From an uncultured cyanobacterium (lineage in GTDB: Bacteria; Cyanobacteriota; Cyanobacteriia; CAKZMO01): a stretch of DNA of 40,978 bases. The notes under the pieces were generated by a model that saw only the letters and a program-made list of their open reading frames with translations, ran no database searches and had not been told where the DNA came from. The translations under genes were made by a program, and so were the position numbers. Location: contig CAKZMO010000136.1 in the NCBI GenBank assembly GCA_937128595.1, positions 1 through 40,978 of the forward strand. Reading direction: 5' to 3'. Below, one piece after another: positions 26,168-34,662 of the stretch. Position 1 is the first letter of the stretch; every line of letters starts with the position of its first letter.

Positions 26168-26959
26168 ATGCTGAAGTTCATACTGATTCGTCATGGAACT
26201 TCTTTGGGAAATCAAGAACTCCGCATGATGGGGCAGCTAGATGACGAACTGGCGACGACTGGTATTGCAGAATCTCAACGACTTGCTGAGCAATTAGTCC
26301 GAGAGGGCGATCGCCCGACACTGGTGTATTGCAGTCCTCAACGGCGAGCTGTGCAGACGGCTCAGATTTTGTTGACCGCGTTTGCCAACGAGAATTTGCG
26401 AGAGACGATCGGCATTTCGAAGCAATCGACGTTCCAGCGCTCAAATGCCGAGCTTGGGATTGTCCAAAGTATCTCCCCCATCCGACTTTGTGACCATCTC
26501 AAAGAGTTGAGTGGGGGAATTTTTGAAGGATTGACTTGGTCGCAAGCGAAAACCCAATATCCTGACCTATGCCTTCAGCTAGAACAGAATCTGGATCTGA
26601 TTCCTATCCCTGGAAGCGAACTGCCGGATGCTGGATTTCATCGTGCTTGCCAGTTTTGGGAGGGTCTGTTTCGCCAATTCGATCCGGAGTCAGAAGAATT
26701 CGATCCGGACTCTTCTTCTGTTGTCTGGATTGTGAGTCACAGCGGCATTTTGCAGCATCTGATTGCGGCTCTGCTGAGATGCGATCGCACGTGGGGAATG
26801 TCAATTGCCAACACGGCGCGATTTGAATTTTGGCTAGACGGCGATCGCTGGGCTCGGGATGCTTCGAGAAATCAACATAACCACAACACTGCTCTTTGGC
26901 AAATTCGACGGTTTAATGACATCAGCCATCTGAAGCCAACTGAGTTAGACCAAATTTGA
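26168..26959 (+). CDS. Histidine phosphatase superfamily protein
   Basis: 263 residues. LIRHGTSLGNQ at residues 6-16 contains the catalytic RHG (His9). The YCSPQRRAVQTAQ block and the second His in IVSHSGILQHL complete the phosphoglycerate-mutase-like active site. HLKELSGGIFEGLTWSQA supplies the usual acidic partner. Substrate (phosphoglycerate, sugar phosphate or other) cannot be told. The longest frame starts at 26090 inside the palindromic repeat, but GGGAG at about 26156 and the position directly before the RHG strand choose the ATG at 26168. Confidence 0.92.
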   Translation: MLKFILIRHGTSLGNQELRMMGQLDDELATTGIAESQRLAEQLVREGDRPTLVYCSPQRRAVQTAQILLTAFANENLRETIGISKQSTFQRSNAELGIVQSISPIRLCDHLKELSGGIFEGLTWSQAKTQYPDLCLQLEQNLDLIPIPGSELPDAGFHRACQFWEGLFRQFDPESEEFDPDSSSVVWIVSHSGILQHLIAALLRCDRTWGMSIANTARFEFWLDGDRWARDASRNQHNHNTALWQIRRFNDISHLKPTELDQI

Positions 26960-26992
26960 GCTAAACGAGCAAAGAGGCAGTCGCAAACGAAA

Positions 26993-27640
26993 TCAGCGAT
27001 TGACTAATGCTTTGATGACCCACAACAGTATCAGATGTCCTGGGTAAAACCAGTAAAACCAGCGGCCTTTTGCCCCTTGCTTCCCGTTCGCCCCATAGAG
27101 GAGCAGTGGCGTTACCAATGCCCAAAGCTGAACCCGAACACTCGGACCAAGGGTCAAAACATAGGCTCCGTGCAGTACTAGCCACAGCACCCACCAAATG
27201 AGGGTTTGTCGTAAGGGCGCTGATGGCTGCCATATTCCCATCAACAGAATGACGCAGATGCCATATGCTCCTGCATCCATCGGCACAACGAGGGCGATCG
27301 CCACTCCCGCCGCCCCGATGAGAATGCGGTGAGCAGGATATTTTCGAGCCAGCCGAATCACTGATAGCCCAATGGCCAAAGTCACCAAAACGTTGAGCTG
27401 AGCGACTTCGAAAAGTGCCATGTAGAAAGGCTGAGTAATGACCGCCATGACTAACAATCGGCTTAGGTAGCGCACGATATTGCGTGTATGTCGTTCCCCC
27501 TTTACCAACAACCAGGCAAACAGCGGAAAGCTCAAACGCCCCAAAATGCGCCATATTGGCTCTCCTGGGAAAAAAACATAGCCGACATGGTCAATCACCA
27601 TGAGCAGTGCAGCGAAAAGCTTAAACTGGAATTGATCCAT
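26993..27640 (-). CDS. TraX-like integral membrane protein
   Basis: 215 residues, almost entirely hydrophobic, with about seven helices. MDQFQFKLFAALLMVIDHVG, the GRLSFPLFAWLLVKG motif and the C-terminal FYPGHLILLWVIKAL match the TraX family. That family is named for F-pilin acetylation on plasmids but is common on chromosomes, where it is an acyltransferase-like protein of uncertain role. An in-frame start lies eight codons upstream. The ATG at 27640 has AGAGG five bases before it and begins the conserved sequence. Divergent from rubA and convergent with the phosphatase gene. Confidence 0.85.
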   Translation of the reverse strand: MDQFQFKLFAALLMVIDHVGYVFFPGEPIWRILGRLSFPLFAWLLVKGERHTRNIVRYLSRLLVMAVITQPFYMALFEVAQLNVLVTLAIGLSVIRLARKYPAHRILIGAAGVAIALVVPMDAGAYGICVILLMGIWQPSAPLRQTLIWWVLWLVLHGAYVLTLGPSVRVQLWALVTPLLLYGANGKQGAKGRWFYWFYPGHLILLWVIKALVNR

Positions 27641-27991
27641 GACACCTCTGCCGAGAGCGAACATTTAGATAGCGCTCTAATTTGTTCTGCAGCCAACTAT
27701 AGTTTCACTTGCCATCTAATCTCTTGAGCCAATTGCTTAGCTGTATCGTTGTCCGCAAATTCATGCTCTCGGTCTGTATGTGCCTCTAACTCACACTGAT
27801 AGCGCTATATGAGAGCGATCGCTCCAAGGTAGAGGCCGAGCTTCTTTTTCTCATAAAGCCATCTAAGTCACTAATGAGAAGGCCTTTCACAGGTTTTGCC
27901 GAAAAGAATTCGACACAGTATGTCATAATAATCAAGGATATTTTAAGCTTTGCTTCGGTATTCTGCCCGTTGTCATCCCGGTGCTTACACC
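27641..27991. other. Divergent intergenic region traX-like / rubA
   Basis: 350 bases containing the promoters of both genes. The octamer GATAGCGCT occurs at about 27667 and again at about 27797. A candidate rubA promoter is TTGCCG (27896-27901), 17 bases, then TATGTC (27919-27924), followed by ATAATAATC. No gene recognised in this stretch. Confidence 0.45.
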
Positions 27992-28456
27992 ATGAGTACA
28001 GAGGCTACTGATTCTAACCCTCAAGGTTCTGATTCCTCCGATGATCGTATTTCTACGGCGTCAGCATCAGAACCCTCCCCCGAGTCTGCCAATAGTTCTG
28101 CGCATTCCGAACAGGACAGCGCGGAAGATCCTCAAGAGACCGACCCTAAAACTCTCGATCGCTATGAATGTGACTCTTGCGGATACATTTATGAGCCAGT
28201 AAAGGGAGACGGTCTCAAGATTTCTGCGGAGACTCCGTTCAAAGAGATCCCGAGTTCGTGGCGGTGTCCAGTTTGCAGCGCTCCTAAGCGTCAGTTTAGA
28301 AATGTTGGCCCTGTCGGTAGCCCTTCAGGATTCAAAGAAAATCTGAGCTATGGCATGGGAGTGAACACACTAACACCTGGTCAGAAAAACATTCTGATCT
28401 TTGGTGCACTGGTTATAGGTTTTATCTTCTTTATGAGCTTGTATGGCTTAAATTAA
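27992..28456 (+). CDS. rubA: Membrane-anchored rubredoxin
   Basis: 154 residues. The rubredoxin core has CDSCGYIYEP (Cys60, Cys63) and CPVC (Cys92, Cys95) binding one iron. A C-terminal transmembrane helix (about 132-151) anchors it in the thylakoid. RubA is needed for photosystem II (and, in some species, photosystem I) accumulation, and works early in reaction-centre assembly. The first 52 residues are an unusual Ser/Glu/Asp-rich, probably disordered extension. Typical RubA proteins are near 115 residues and lack it. No later Met precedes the core, so the extension appears genuine. Start at ATG 27992, although no clear ribosome binding site is visible. First gene of rubA-ycf48-psbEFLJ. Confidence 0.95.
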   Translation: MSTEATDSNPQGSDSSDDRISTASASEPSPESANSSAHSEQDSAEDPQETDPKTLDRYECDSCGYIYEPVKGDGLKISAETPFKEIPSSWRCPVCSAPKRQFRNVGPVGSPSGFKENLSYGMGVNTLTPGQKNILIFGALVIGFIFFMSLYGLN

Positions 28457-28683
28457 CGATTTGAGTCAACGTTTTTGTCGAGATCGACGTATTTTTTTTG
28501 CGAGCAAAAGCAAAATTTTTCTGAGTGTATCAAGTGTTTGTCATTCAGTCGAATTTGAAGAGTTTAGACTGTAATGCTGAGGCTATATGGCTTTAGCAAT
28601 GCTCTTTACTTCTCCGTTTTTTGTTGCTGCAGTGGTCAGTTTATTTAACAGTTGCGTTTTCTTTTAGTGCAATTTCTCAACCC

Positions 28684-29697
28684 ATGCATTCACTTTTGAA
28701 CCGTTTTAAGCAGCTTGTTGGTTTAGCCGTCGCAGTTTTACTATGCACGAGCTGTTCAACTGCATACCTCTCTTCAGTTGAACCCAATCCTTGGGAGGTT
28801 GTCTCCTTGCCGATTGAGGAAACAGTACTCGATATCGGATTTGTTGAAAACACGTCTCACGGTTGGTTAGTCGGGAAGCACTCTACTCTTCTTGAGACTA
28901 AAGACGGTGGCGCAACCTGGGCTGTTCGAAAGCTGGATTTCGATGACGACAAAGTTTACAACCTAGATTCCATAAGTTTTTCGGGGCAAGAGGGCTGGGT
29001 TGTCGGTGAACCCAGCATCATGCTCCATACCAAAGATGGCGGCGACAGCTGGGAGCGTATTCCTCTGAGTGAGAAATTGCCTGGTACCACTCGGCTCATC
29101 ACTGCAACAGGAGACAAATCTGCCGAATTGGTGACTGATGTGGGTGCGATTTATCGCACGGAAGACGAGGGAAAAACCTGGCGGGCTCTAGTTGAAGAGG
29201 CCGTAGGCATTTTCCGAAATATTGAGCGATCGCCCGAAGGTCGTTATGTAACTGTGTCTGCTCGAGGTAACTTTTATTCAACATGGGAACCCGGACAGCG
29301 TGCGTGGCAACAGCACAATCGGACAAGCTCTAGGCGTTTGCAAAATATGGGCTTCGGTGCCGACGATCGCCTATGGATTTTGGCAAGAGGCGGAGTGGTA
29401 CAATTCAGCGAGCCAGGAACTTTGGAAGACTGGAATGAGCAAGTTGCCCCTGAACTTGCCACGAGCTGGGGTCTTTTGGATATGGCCTACAGAACCCCGG
29501 CAGAAATTTGGGTGGCTGGAGGTAGCGGCAATTTGTTGCGCAGCACTGATGGAGGAGAGACCTGGGAAAAAGATCGGGCGATTGAAGGCGTGCCTTCTAA
29601 TCTTTACGAGATTGTATTCCTGTCTCCAAATCAAGGATTTGTTCTGGGTCAAGGTGATACTCTTCTCAAGTTCAATGGAACTTCGGAGTCTGCATAA
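28684..29697 (+). CDS. ycf48: Photosystem II assembly factor Ycf48 (HCF136 homologue)
   Basis: 337 residues. Seven-bladed beta-propeller made of BNR-like repeats, seen as TKDGGATWAVRKL, TKDGGDSWERIPL, TEDEGKTWRAL and STDGGETWEKD. It sits on the lumenal side of the thylakoid, binds newly made D1 and cytochrome b559, and promotes reaction-centre assembly. The N-terminus has a hydrophobic segment and CTSC, an imperfect lipobox with Cys24 as the likely lipidated residue, as in cyanobacterial Ycf48. The ATG at 28684 gives the correct signal peptide; the frame is open further upstream. 227 bases separate it from rubA and it has its own upstream space. Confidence 0.97.
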   Translation: MHSLLNRFKQLVGLAVAVLLCTSCSTAYLSSVEPNPWEVVSLPIEETVLDIGFVENTSHGWLVGKHSTLLETKDGGATWAVRKLDFDDDKVYNLDSISFSGQEGWVVGEPSIMLHTKDGGDSWERIPLSEKLPGTTRLITATGDKSAELVTDVGAIYRTEDEGKTWRALVEEAVGIFRNIERSPEGRYVTVSARGNFYSTWEPGQRAWQQHNRTSSRRLQNMGFGADDRLWILARGGVVQFSEPGTLEDWNEQVAPELATSWGLLDMAYRTPAEIWVAGGSGNLLRSTDGGETWEKDRAIEGVPSNLYEIVFLSPNQGFVLGQGDTLLKFNGTSESA

Positions 29698-29782
29698 ATT
29701 TTTGGTCTCCTGTTGCAACGTCATAGGGCAATGATATTTCTAGGAAAGGGTAAGCATCGAACTGGATTTGTTAATAGGTTCC

Positions 29783-29811
29783 TTGTTGCGTTTTGCTTAC
29801 TCCTCTATGAT
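29783..29811 (+). promoter_or_regulatory. Candidate psbE promoter
   Basis: TTGTTG (29783-29788) and TATGAT (29806-29811) are separated by exactly 17 bases. The predicted start would be near 29818, giving a leader of about 48 bases before psbE. This suggests psbEFLJ can be transcribed separately from rubA and ycf48. Confidence 0.55.
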
Positions 29812-29865
29812 ATAAACGGAGTCTTTTTTGTTTTCAGTTAGTCAGCTTTGGGAGGAATAGTTACG

Positions 29866-30114
29866 ATGGCTGGTACTACAGGTGAACGTCCATTTTCAGA
29901 CATTATTACAAGCATCCGTTACTGGGTGATTCATAGCATCACAATTCCTGCACTGTTTATTGCAGGATGGCTTTTTGTCAGCACAGGTTTGGCTTATGAC
30001 GCATTTGGTACTCCTCGTCCAAATGAGTACTACACCCAAGAGCGACAAGAATTGCCGATTCTGACCGATCGCTATGAAGCGAAGCAGCAGATCGACGAGT
30101 TTAATTCAAATTAG
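29866..30114 (+). CDS. psbE: Cytochrome b559 alpha subunit
   Basis: 82 residues. Photosystem II core subunit with one transmembrane helix. His23 ([13 protein letters not shown]) is one axial haem ligand, the other coming from Psb[21 protein letters not shown] is the canonical start. GGAGGAATAG (from about 29850) is an excellent ribosome binding site and excludes the upstream in-frame codon. First gene of psbEFLJ. Confidence 0.99.
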   Translation: MAGTTGERPFSDIITSIRYWVIHSITIPALFIAGWLFVSTGLAYDAFGTPRPNEYYTQERQELPILTDRYEAKQQIDEFNSN

Positions 30115-30189
30115 TTTTAACAGTTCGCTGTTAAACGATTTGCTTTAAGTCTGTTTGCGAAAATTCATGAGAAGGAAGTTTGATAGATC

Positions 30190-30324
30190 ATGACTGGCAA
30201 TAATCCAAATCAGCCCGTATCGTATCCAATTTTTACTGTTAGATGGCTCTCAGTACATGCTCTTGCAGTACCGAGTGTCTTCTTTTTGGGAGCGATCGCT
30301 GCAATGCAGTTTATCCAACGATAA
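30190..30324 (+). CDS. psbF: Cytochrome b559 beta subunit
   Basis: 44 residues. Single-helix photosystem II subunit starting [20 protein letters not shown], with the haem-ligand His23 in SVHALAVPS. Follows psbE by 75 bases, with a GAAGGAAG-type ribosome binding site. Confidence 0.98.
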   Translation: MTGNNPNQPVSYPIFTVRWLSVHALAVPSVFFLGAIAAMQFIQR

Positions 30325-30344
30325 TTTTGTGAGGTAAGAGTACA

Positions 30345-30470
30345 ATGGCTCTGGAACGTCAAAAGAATCCCAATAAGCAGCCAGTAGAGCTGAACAGAAC
30401 ATCCTTATATTTAGGATTGCTCCTCGTTTTTGTGTTGGGTGTTTTATTCTCTAGCTACTTTTTCAACTAG
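30345..30470 (+). CDS. psbL: Photosystem II protein L
   Basis: 41 residues; usual length is 38-39. [20 protein letters not shown] is the hallmark PsbL sequence, followed by the rest of the single transmembrane helix and the end SSYFFN. It lies 20 bases after psbF, with GAGGTAAGAG as ribosome binding site. PsbL contacts the QA site and the dimer interface. Confidence 0.98.
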   Translation: MALERQKNPNKQPVELNRTSLYLGLLLVFVLGVLFSSYFFN

Positions 30471-30519
30471 GGAATATTTCACGCTCGTTTCCTTGTTCTC
30501 GCAAGAGAGCAACGGTAAG

Positions 30520-30558
30520 ACTCAGCAGAAGAAATATTTTCAAATCGGCTGAGTTTTA
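30520..30558 (+). promoter_or_regulatory. Hairpin in the psbL-psbJ gap
   Basis: AAGACTCAGC (from 30517) pairs with GCTGAGTTTT (30548-30557), with one G-U pair, across about 21 bases, and the 3' arm ends in TTTT. It may be an intra-operon attenuator, terminator or processing site. The loop is large, so stability is moderate. Confidence 0.4.
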
Positions 30559-30682
30559 TGACGAGTTAGTAACAGAAAGGGATCGATGTTTTACGTCGCA
30601 TCCTGTCATCGTGTAGTCTGGTCTTAGACTGCGCATTGCCTTAGCAACGTAACTAGTCATTTAGTCTTTAGGAGAAAATCCC

Positions 30683-30802
30683 GTGACTCAAGGCGGAAGA
30701 ATCCCACTCTGGGTTGTTGCAACTATTGCAGGACTTGGTGTAATTGCTGTCGTTGGTTTGTTTTTCTACGGCGCTTACGCAGGCGTCGGTTCTGCTGTCT
30801 AA
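30683..30802 (+). CDS. psbJ: Photosystem II protein J
   Basis: 39 residues from a GTG start: [20 protein letters not shown] then one helix ending [16 protein letters not shown] about eight bases upstream supports the GTG. PsbJ affects QB-site function and electron flow to plastoquinone. Unusually, 212 bases separate it from psbL; these genes are normally within a few tens of bases. Confidence 0.97.
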   Translation: MTQGGRIPLWVVATIAGLGVIAVVGLFFYGAYAGVGSAV

Positions 30803-30862
30803 CGATACCTATTGACAACGGAAACTCGGTGACATGTATTTGCTGAGTTTCGGAATATTATC

Positions 30863-30908
30863 AACCGAGGGTGAAGGATCTGAACTTGATTCTTTACCCT
30901 CGGTTTCT
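30863..30908 (+). terminator. Terminator of the psbEFLJ operon
   Basis: AACCGAGGGTGAAGGATC (30863-30880) pairs over 18 positions with 30888-30905, including two G-U pairs, across TGAACTT. It is followed by TCT. A weaker hairpin (GAAACTC with GAGTTTC) lies just upstream. Together they should end the psb transcript before convergent murF. Confidence 0.75.
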
Positions 30909-30957
30909 ATGAACATGTTTGTGCTGAGCGTCTCAGCTTTTGACCAGGGCGCTTCAT

Positions 30958-32364
30958 TTATGGAACTGGGGATTCTGAATTTTCGGGTGACAACGCAGTT
31001 TTAATCTGCTCAATGACCTGCTCTAGACCTACAGCTCGAGAGGCTTTGAACAGCAGGCGATCGCCTGATTGCACCCATGCTGCCAAACGTTCTGCCAAAC
31101 GCTCTGGCTGTGTAAAGCATTCAACCGGAACTGATCCTGCACCATCAGCCATAGCCTCGCTTTCTGACGGGTCAGCCAAAACGAACAGACAATCTAAGTT
31201 CAAAGACTGAATGACCATGCCAACTCGATGATGTAGTTCTATCGAGCGATCGCCCAATTCTTTCATCGTACCTAGCACAGCAACATGACGCGTTCCGGGC
31301 GTTTCTTTGAGAAGGTGCAGAGCTGCGGTCATCGACTCTACTCCAGCATTGTATGTTTCGTCCAATGCCAAGATGTCGGGTGTCAGCCAATGTCGCTGAG
31401 CCCGACCCGTAGGAAGCTGAATGGATAAATTTTTAGAGGCTTTTGTCCAGTCCAGTTCCAGAGCACGAGCCACAGCTAACGCAGCCATAAAGTTGAGTGC
31501 ATTATGACGACCCGGCAATGGCAAAAGAAACTCGGTATTTTCAACAGTGAGAGAATCTGGAGAGAGAAGCTGTCCAGTCATCGTTCCGTTTTCTACACCA
31601 AACGTGATACAGGTTCCAGTCCATACCGCCTTCGCGACTCGCATTAGTCGCTCGTCGTCTCCGTTCAAAACGGCGATGCTGTCTATACTCAGATCGGCCA
31701 ACAACTCGCACTTTGCAAGGGCGATCGCTTCCTCTGACCCCAATCGCCCAATATGCGCCGTTCCGACATTCGTAATGACAGCGACATCCGGTTGAGCAAT
31801 CTGGGTGAGTTCTGCAATTTCTCCCGCTGCTCGCATTCCCATTTCGACTACTGCAAAGTGATGGGTCGGCTCTAGCTGCAGGAGGGTCTTTGGTACCCCA
31901 ATTTCGTTGTTGTAGTTGGCTTGAGTTTTGAGAACAGAACCGTGCTGAGCCAGCACAGCGGCAATTAACTCTTTGGTTGTTGTCTTGCCTACCGATCCCG
32001 TGACGGCAATAATTTTGGCTGAACACTGATGTCGCCACCAGCGAGCGATCGCTTGATATGCTTGCAATGTGTCGAGTACAGGCAAGATAGGCTGATCAAA
32101 ACGGTCAGCTTCACGCGCAACATCACTATCCTGATTGACGATAGCGGCGATCGCTCCGCGCTTAAAAGCCTTGCTAACGAAGGCATGTCCGTCGAAGGTT
32201 TCTCCCTTGAGAGCTAGAAAAATTTCACCTGGACACACCGTTCGACTATCAGTTTCCACTCCAGAAATGGCGATCGCCCCAGCGGCATCAGATAGACTGA
32301 ACGCTTCACTTTGAAGTGGCTGTAAAACCTCGACGAGTTGCCTCAATGAAGTATGCAGTGCCAT
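30958..32364 (-). CDS. murF: UDP-N-acetylmuramoyl-tripeptide--D-alanyl-D-alanine ligase
   Basis: About 468 residues. Cytoplasmic Mur ligase that adds D-Ala-D-Ala to the peptidoglycan precursor using ATP. The N-terminal substrate domain has GVETDSRTVCPGEIFLALKG. The P-loop TGSVGKTTTKEL is at residues 122-133. NNEIGVPKTLLQL and VVEMGMRAAGEI are typical of MurF, and the C-terminal domain carries DETYNAGVESMTAAL. Start set at the ATG at 32364, which gives the usual length. The frame extends 13 codons upstream. Confidence 0.96.
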   Translation of the reverse strand: MALHTSLRQLVEVLQPLQSEAFSLSDAAGAIAISGVETDSRTVCPGEIFLALKGETFDGHAFVSKAFKRGAIAAIVNQDSDVAREADRFDQPILPVLDTLQAYQAIARWWRHQCSAKIIAVTGSVGKTTTKELIAAVLAQHGSVLKTQANYNNEIGVPKTLLQLEPTHHFAVVEMGMRAAGEIAELTQIAQPDVAVITNVGTAHIGRLGSEEAIALAKCELLADLSIDSIAVLNGDDERLMRVAKAVWTGTCITFGVENGTMTGQLLSPDSLTVENTEFLLPLPGRHNALNFMAALAVARALELDWTKASKNLSIQLPTGRAQRHWLTPDILALDETYNAGVESMTAALHLLKETPGTRHVAVLGTMKELGDRSIELHHRVGMVIQSLNLDCLFVLADPSESEAMADGAGSVPVECFTQPERLAERLAAWVQSGDRLLFKASRAVGLEQVIEQIKTALSPENSESPVP

Positions 32365-33341
32365 AAGTGTCCAAATTAGCGCGCAACATCGACGTGAACC
32401 CAACCATCATATACATAATGCTGAACGTCTATTCATAGTTCATTCCTTCGTGAACAGGATGATTGCACTCAAAGGGAAACTGTTACGGTGGCGAAGTATC
32501 TGTTATTCCTACCGTCGAGTTTGGGCATATTCACCAGCTCTTGCGAAAGCCTCAAGATGAAACAGGTTAGGACTATTCAATTCTTCAAATCGTAACGATA
32601 AAACTGTGCCAAGGTCATCTTACGAAGGCTCAATCCAATCTTTAAGGGTCTTGTATTGAGGTATGATGCTGCTTGATCGCTCGAAAGCCGACAAAAAACA
32701 CGTCAGCTTGTCTTGAGGTCACCAACTAGCGTTTGAATGATGTTCGAAGAAAAAACCTCTGAAGAATCAAATGAATGCTATTGAATACGGCGATGCCATC
32801 AGAAAACATCGCAAAACGCAATAATGTATTTCACGGTACATTTCGCCTGTCTGTTTCAGTGTAAATACTGAGTGAAGTATTTAAATACTTCGTGACACTC
32901 CGAACATTCTTCATTGAAACTTTAAACGTTGAGCGAGAAACTTTCAAGGCATTACTTTCCGGTTAAAGTAATAATAGATACAGGAGATGTAGAATTATTA
33001 GTGTATTCCATCGTCTTTGTAATGTTGTGAATGCCTATCGGGGCTTCAGTCAGTTTTCTCCGTTCGCCTGCTTGCCTGAGGTCAAACGCACTACTGCGAG
33101 TCTGACTCTGCATAGAAACAGATGGAGTTAGCAATTAACACATTGTTAAAAATCTCAAATCTCCAAACACAGATCGATATTTCGCTTGCGATCGCGACGC
33201 AGACATCAGTAGCCCAATGCTAATTCAGACCATAGTTAAGTGCCATGCGTCGAAGCTTTATGGTTCAAAGGAGCAAGAGGAAGCAAAGACTTTCAGTATC
33301 CTATCCACCAGCACTTTGGAGTAGAACCAGTGGGAACTGCT
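32365..33341. other. Long divergent intergenic region
   Basis: About 975 bases between murF (minus) and the 422-residue gene (plus). A perfect 18-bp palindrome lies at 32874-32891 (listed separately). A smaller inverted repeat ATTACTTT / AAAGTAAT lies at about 32951-32972. ORFs of up to 60 codons here lack any recognisable feature. No RNA gene or mobile element seen. Confidence 0.5.
32862..32891. promoter_or_regulatory. AT-rich palindrome with extra half-site
   Basis: GAAGTATTTAAATACTTC (32874-32891) is a perfect 18-bp palindrome. A further TAAATACT lies twelve bases upstream (32862-32869), so the half-site AAATACT appears three times in 30 bases. This looks like a dimer-binding operator more than a terminator. 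The regulator is unknown. Confidence 0.45.
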
Positions 33342-34610
33342 ATGGCGAGATACAGTCGTCAAATTTCTCAAGAGGAGCAAATGATTTACAGTCATTTGCT
33401 CAACCGAGTTAACTCGGAAACGCCTGAGCAAATGCTCGAGCGCTTTCGTCATCTCTTTATCGACGGTTCTCGCTACCCTGAGGAAGATATTGCTGCCGCT
33501 CTACATGCAGTTCTATCGTCTCGACATGCGAAGAAAGAATTTCGCTACGTTCTCAACCGCTGTTGCCACATTCTGATTAATCGCTGGCAATCCCATCCAC
33601 AGCATCGCTTAGAAATTCCCAAACTCATTCATCTATTCGAGAATGTTTCTGAGGTATCGTCTCTCGGTCATTACCAATATCGCACCAATCGACGACTCTG
33701 CGATTTAGTCAGAAGTTTCCGCACAACCGAGCAATACCTGGTTTTGCAGCGGCTCGCTCGCGTTCTCAGTCGAGCGGCTGAGACAAGCGACGGAAGTCGT
33801 CCTTTGGGGACGCTCATTCGACGCTATCCATACTTATACCAGCATTGCTTGTTGAGCGATGACAATACTCGTGAACAGCAGTTTACAGTTCGTTCGCTAC
33901 AGTTCGAGGTTCAGCGTCAGTTTGAGGTTGATCTAACAAAATATGTTTCAGCTCAGCTACGACGATCTCGCCTACTTCAACAACGAGGGCCTCAAGATGC
34001 GCAGCGGCTGATCGTGCCAGTCAACAATCCCACTTTATTAAGTGATAGCCTGTTGAACCACGCGATTAAGCACTATGCCGGTCGAATCGATGGCAAGCGT
34101 AGCTATCAGGATCTGGCCCGAAGCTTCATCACTCAGAGTACGCAGGCTCAGTCTTTTGGAGCATTCAAAGATGATTTATACCAATACATTGTATCTGGAG
34201 TCGATGTGGAGTATGGAAAACGTCGCTTCAACAATCAGCTTTATGGTCAGCTACAGCTGATTTTGCCTGAAAGCGAGAGCAACGTAGTCAATGATTTTCT
34301 CATTGTCAGAACGTGTAGTCAGCTGCTGAATTTCTTAGTAGTGGACAGTGCTCGGGATGCTCAACACTATATATTTGTCGATCTCAATATGAATCTCGGC
34401 CCAATCTCAACAATGGGTATCTTATTGCGGATTGTTTTGCTGTGTCGAAAGGTTCATCCTTACCTGGAAAGACGCGTCTCCATTTTGTTTGGTCACTATG
34501 AGTCTCATAACCGCGAAAGTGTTGGATGGCTGATTGGAGCCCTTGAAATGCTGAACATTGCACTTACGACTAACGTGGGCAAGCTCGATCTATCTAGCGC
34601 TACACGATAA
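33342..34610 (+). CDS. Conserved-looking hypothetical protein, helical, soluble
   Basis: 422 residues from ATG 33342 (MARYSRQISQEEQMIYSHLL). The frame is open 34 codons further, to a GTG at 33240. Rich in Leu, Arg and Gln; mostly predicted helix, with no signal peptide or membrane segment. Noticeable stretches are RYVLNRCCHILINRWQ, RPLGTLIRRYPYLYQHCLL and VDVEYGKRRFNNQLY. The C-terminal block (HYIFVDLNMNLGPISTMGIL and following) looks like a small alpha/beta domain. I do not recognise a named family, though the coding quality is high. Converges on the secreted C2-like gene with a gap of 52 bases. Confidence 0.75.
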   Translation: MARYSRQISQEEQMIYSHLLNRVNSETPEQMLERFRHLFIDGSRYPEEDIAAALHAVLSSRHAKKEFRYVLNRCCHILINRWQSHPQHRLEIPKLIHLFENVSEVSSLGHYQYRTNRRLCDLVRSFRTTEQYLVLQRLARVLSRAAETSDGSRPLGTLIRRYPYLYQHCLLSDDNTREQQFTVRSLQFEVQRQFEVDLTKYVSAQLRRSRLLQQRGPQDAQRLIVPVNNPTLLSDSLLNHAIKHYAGRIDGKRSYQDLARSFITQSTQAQSFGAFKDDLYQYIVSGVDVEYGKRRFNNQLYGQLQLILPESESNVVNDFLIVRTCSQLLNFLVVDSARDAQHYIFVDLNMNLGPISTMGILLRIVLLCRKVHPYLERRVSILFGHYESHNRESVGWLIGALEMLNIALTTNVGKLDLSSATR

Positions 34611-34662
34611 GTCTCGGCTTCTTGCGTAGCACTTCTATTCGTAAACTTGATTTGATGCGAAC

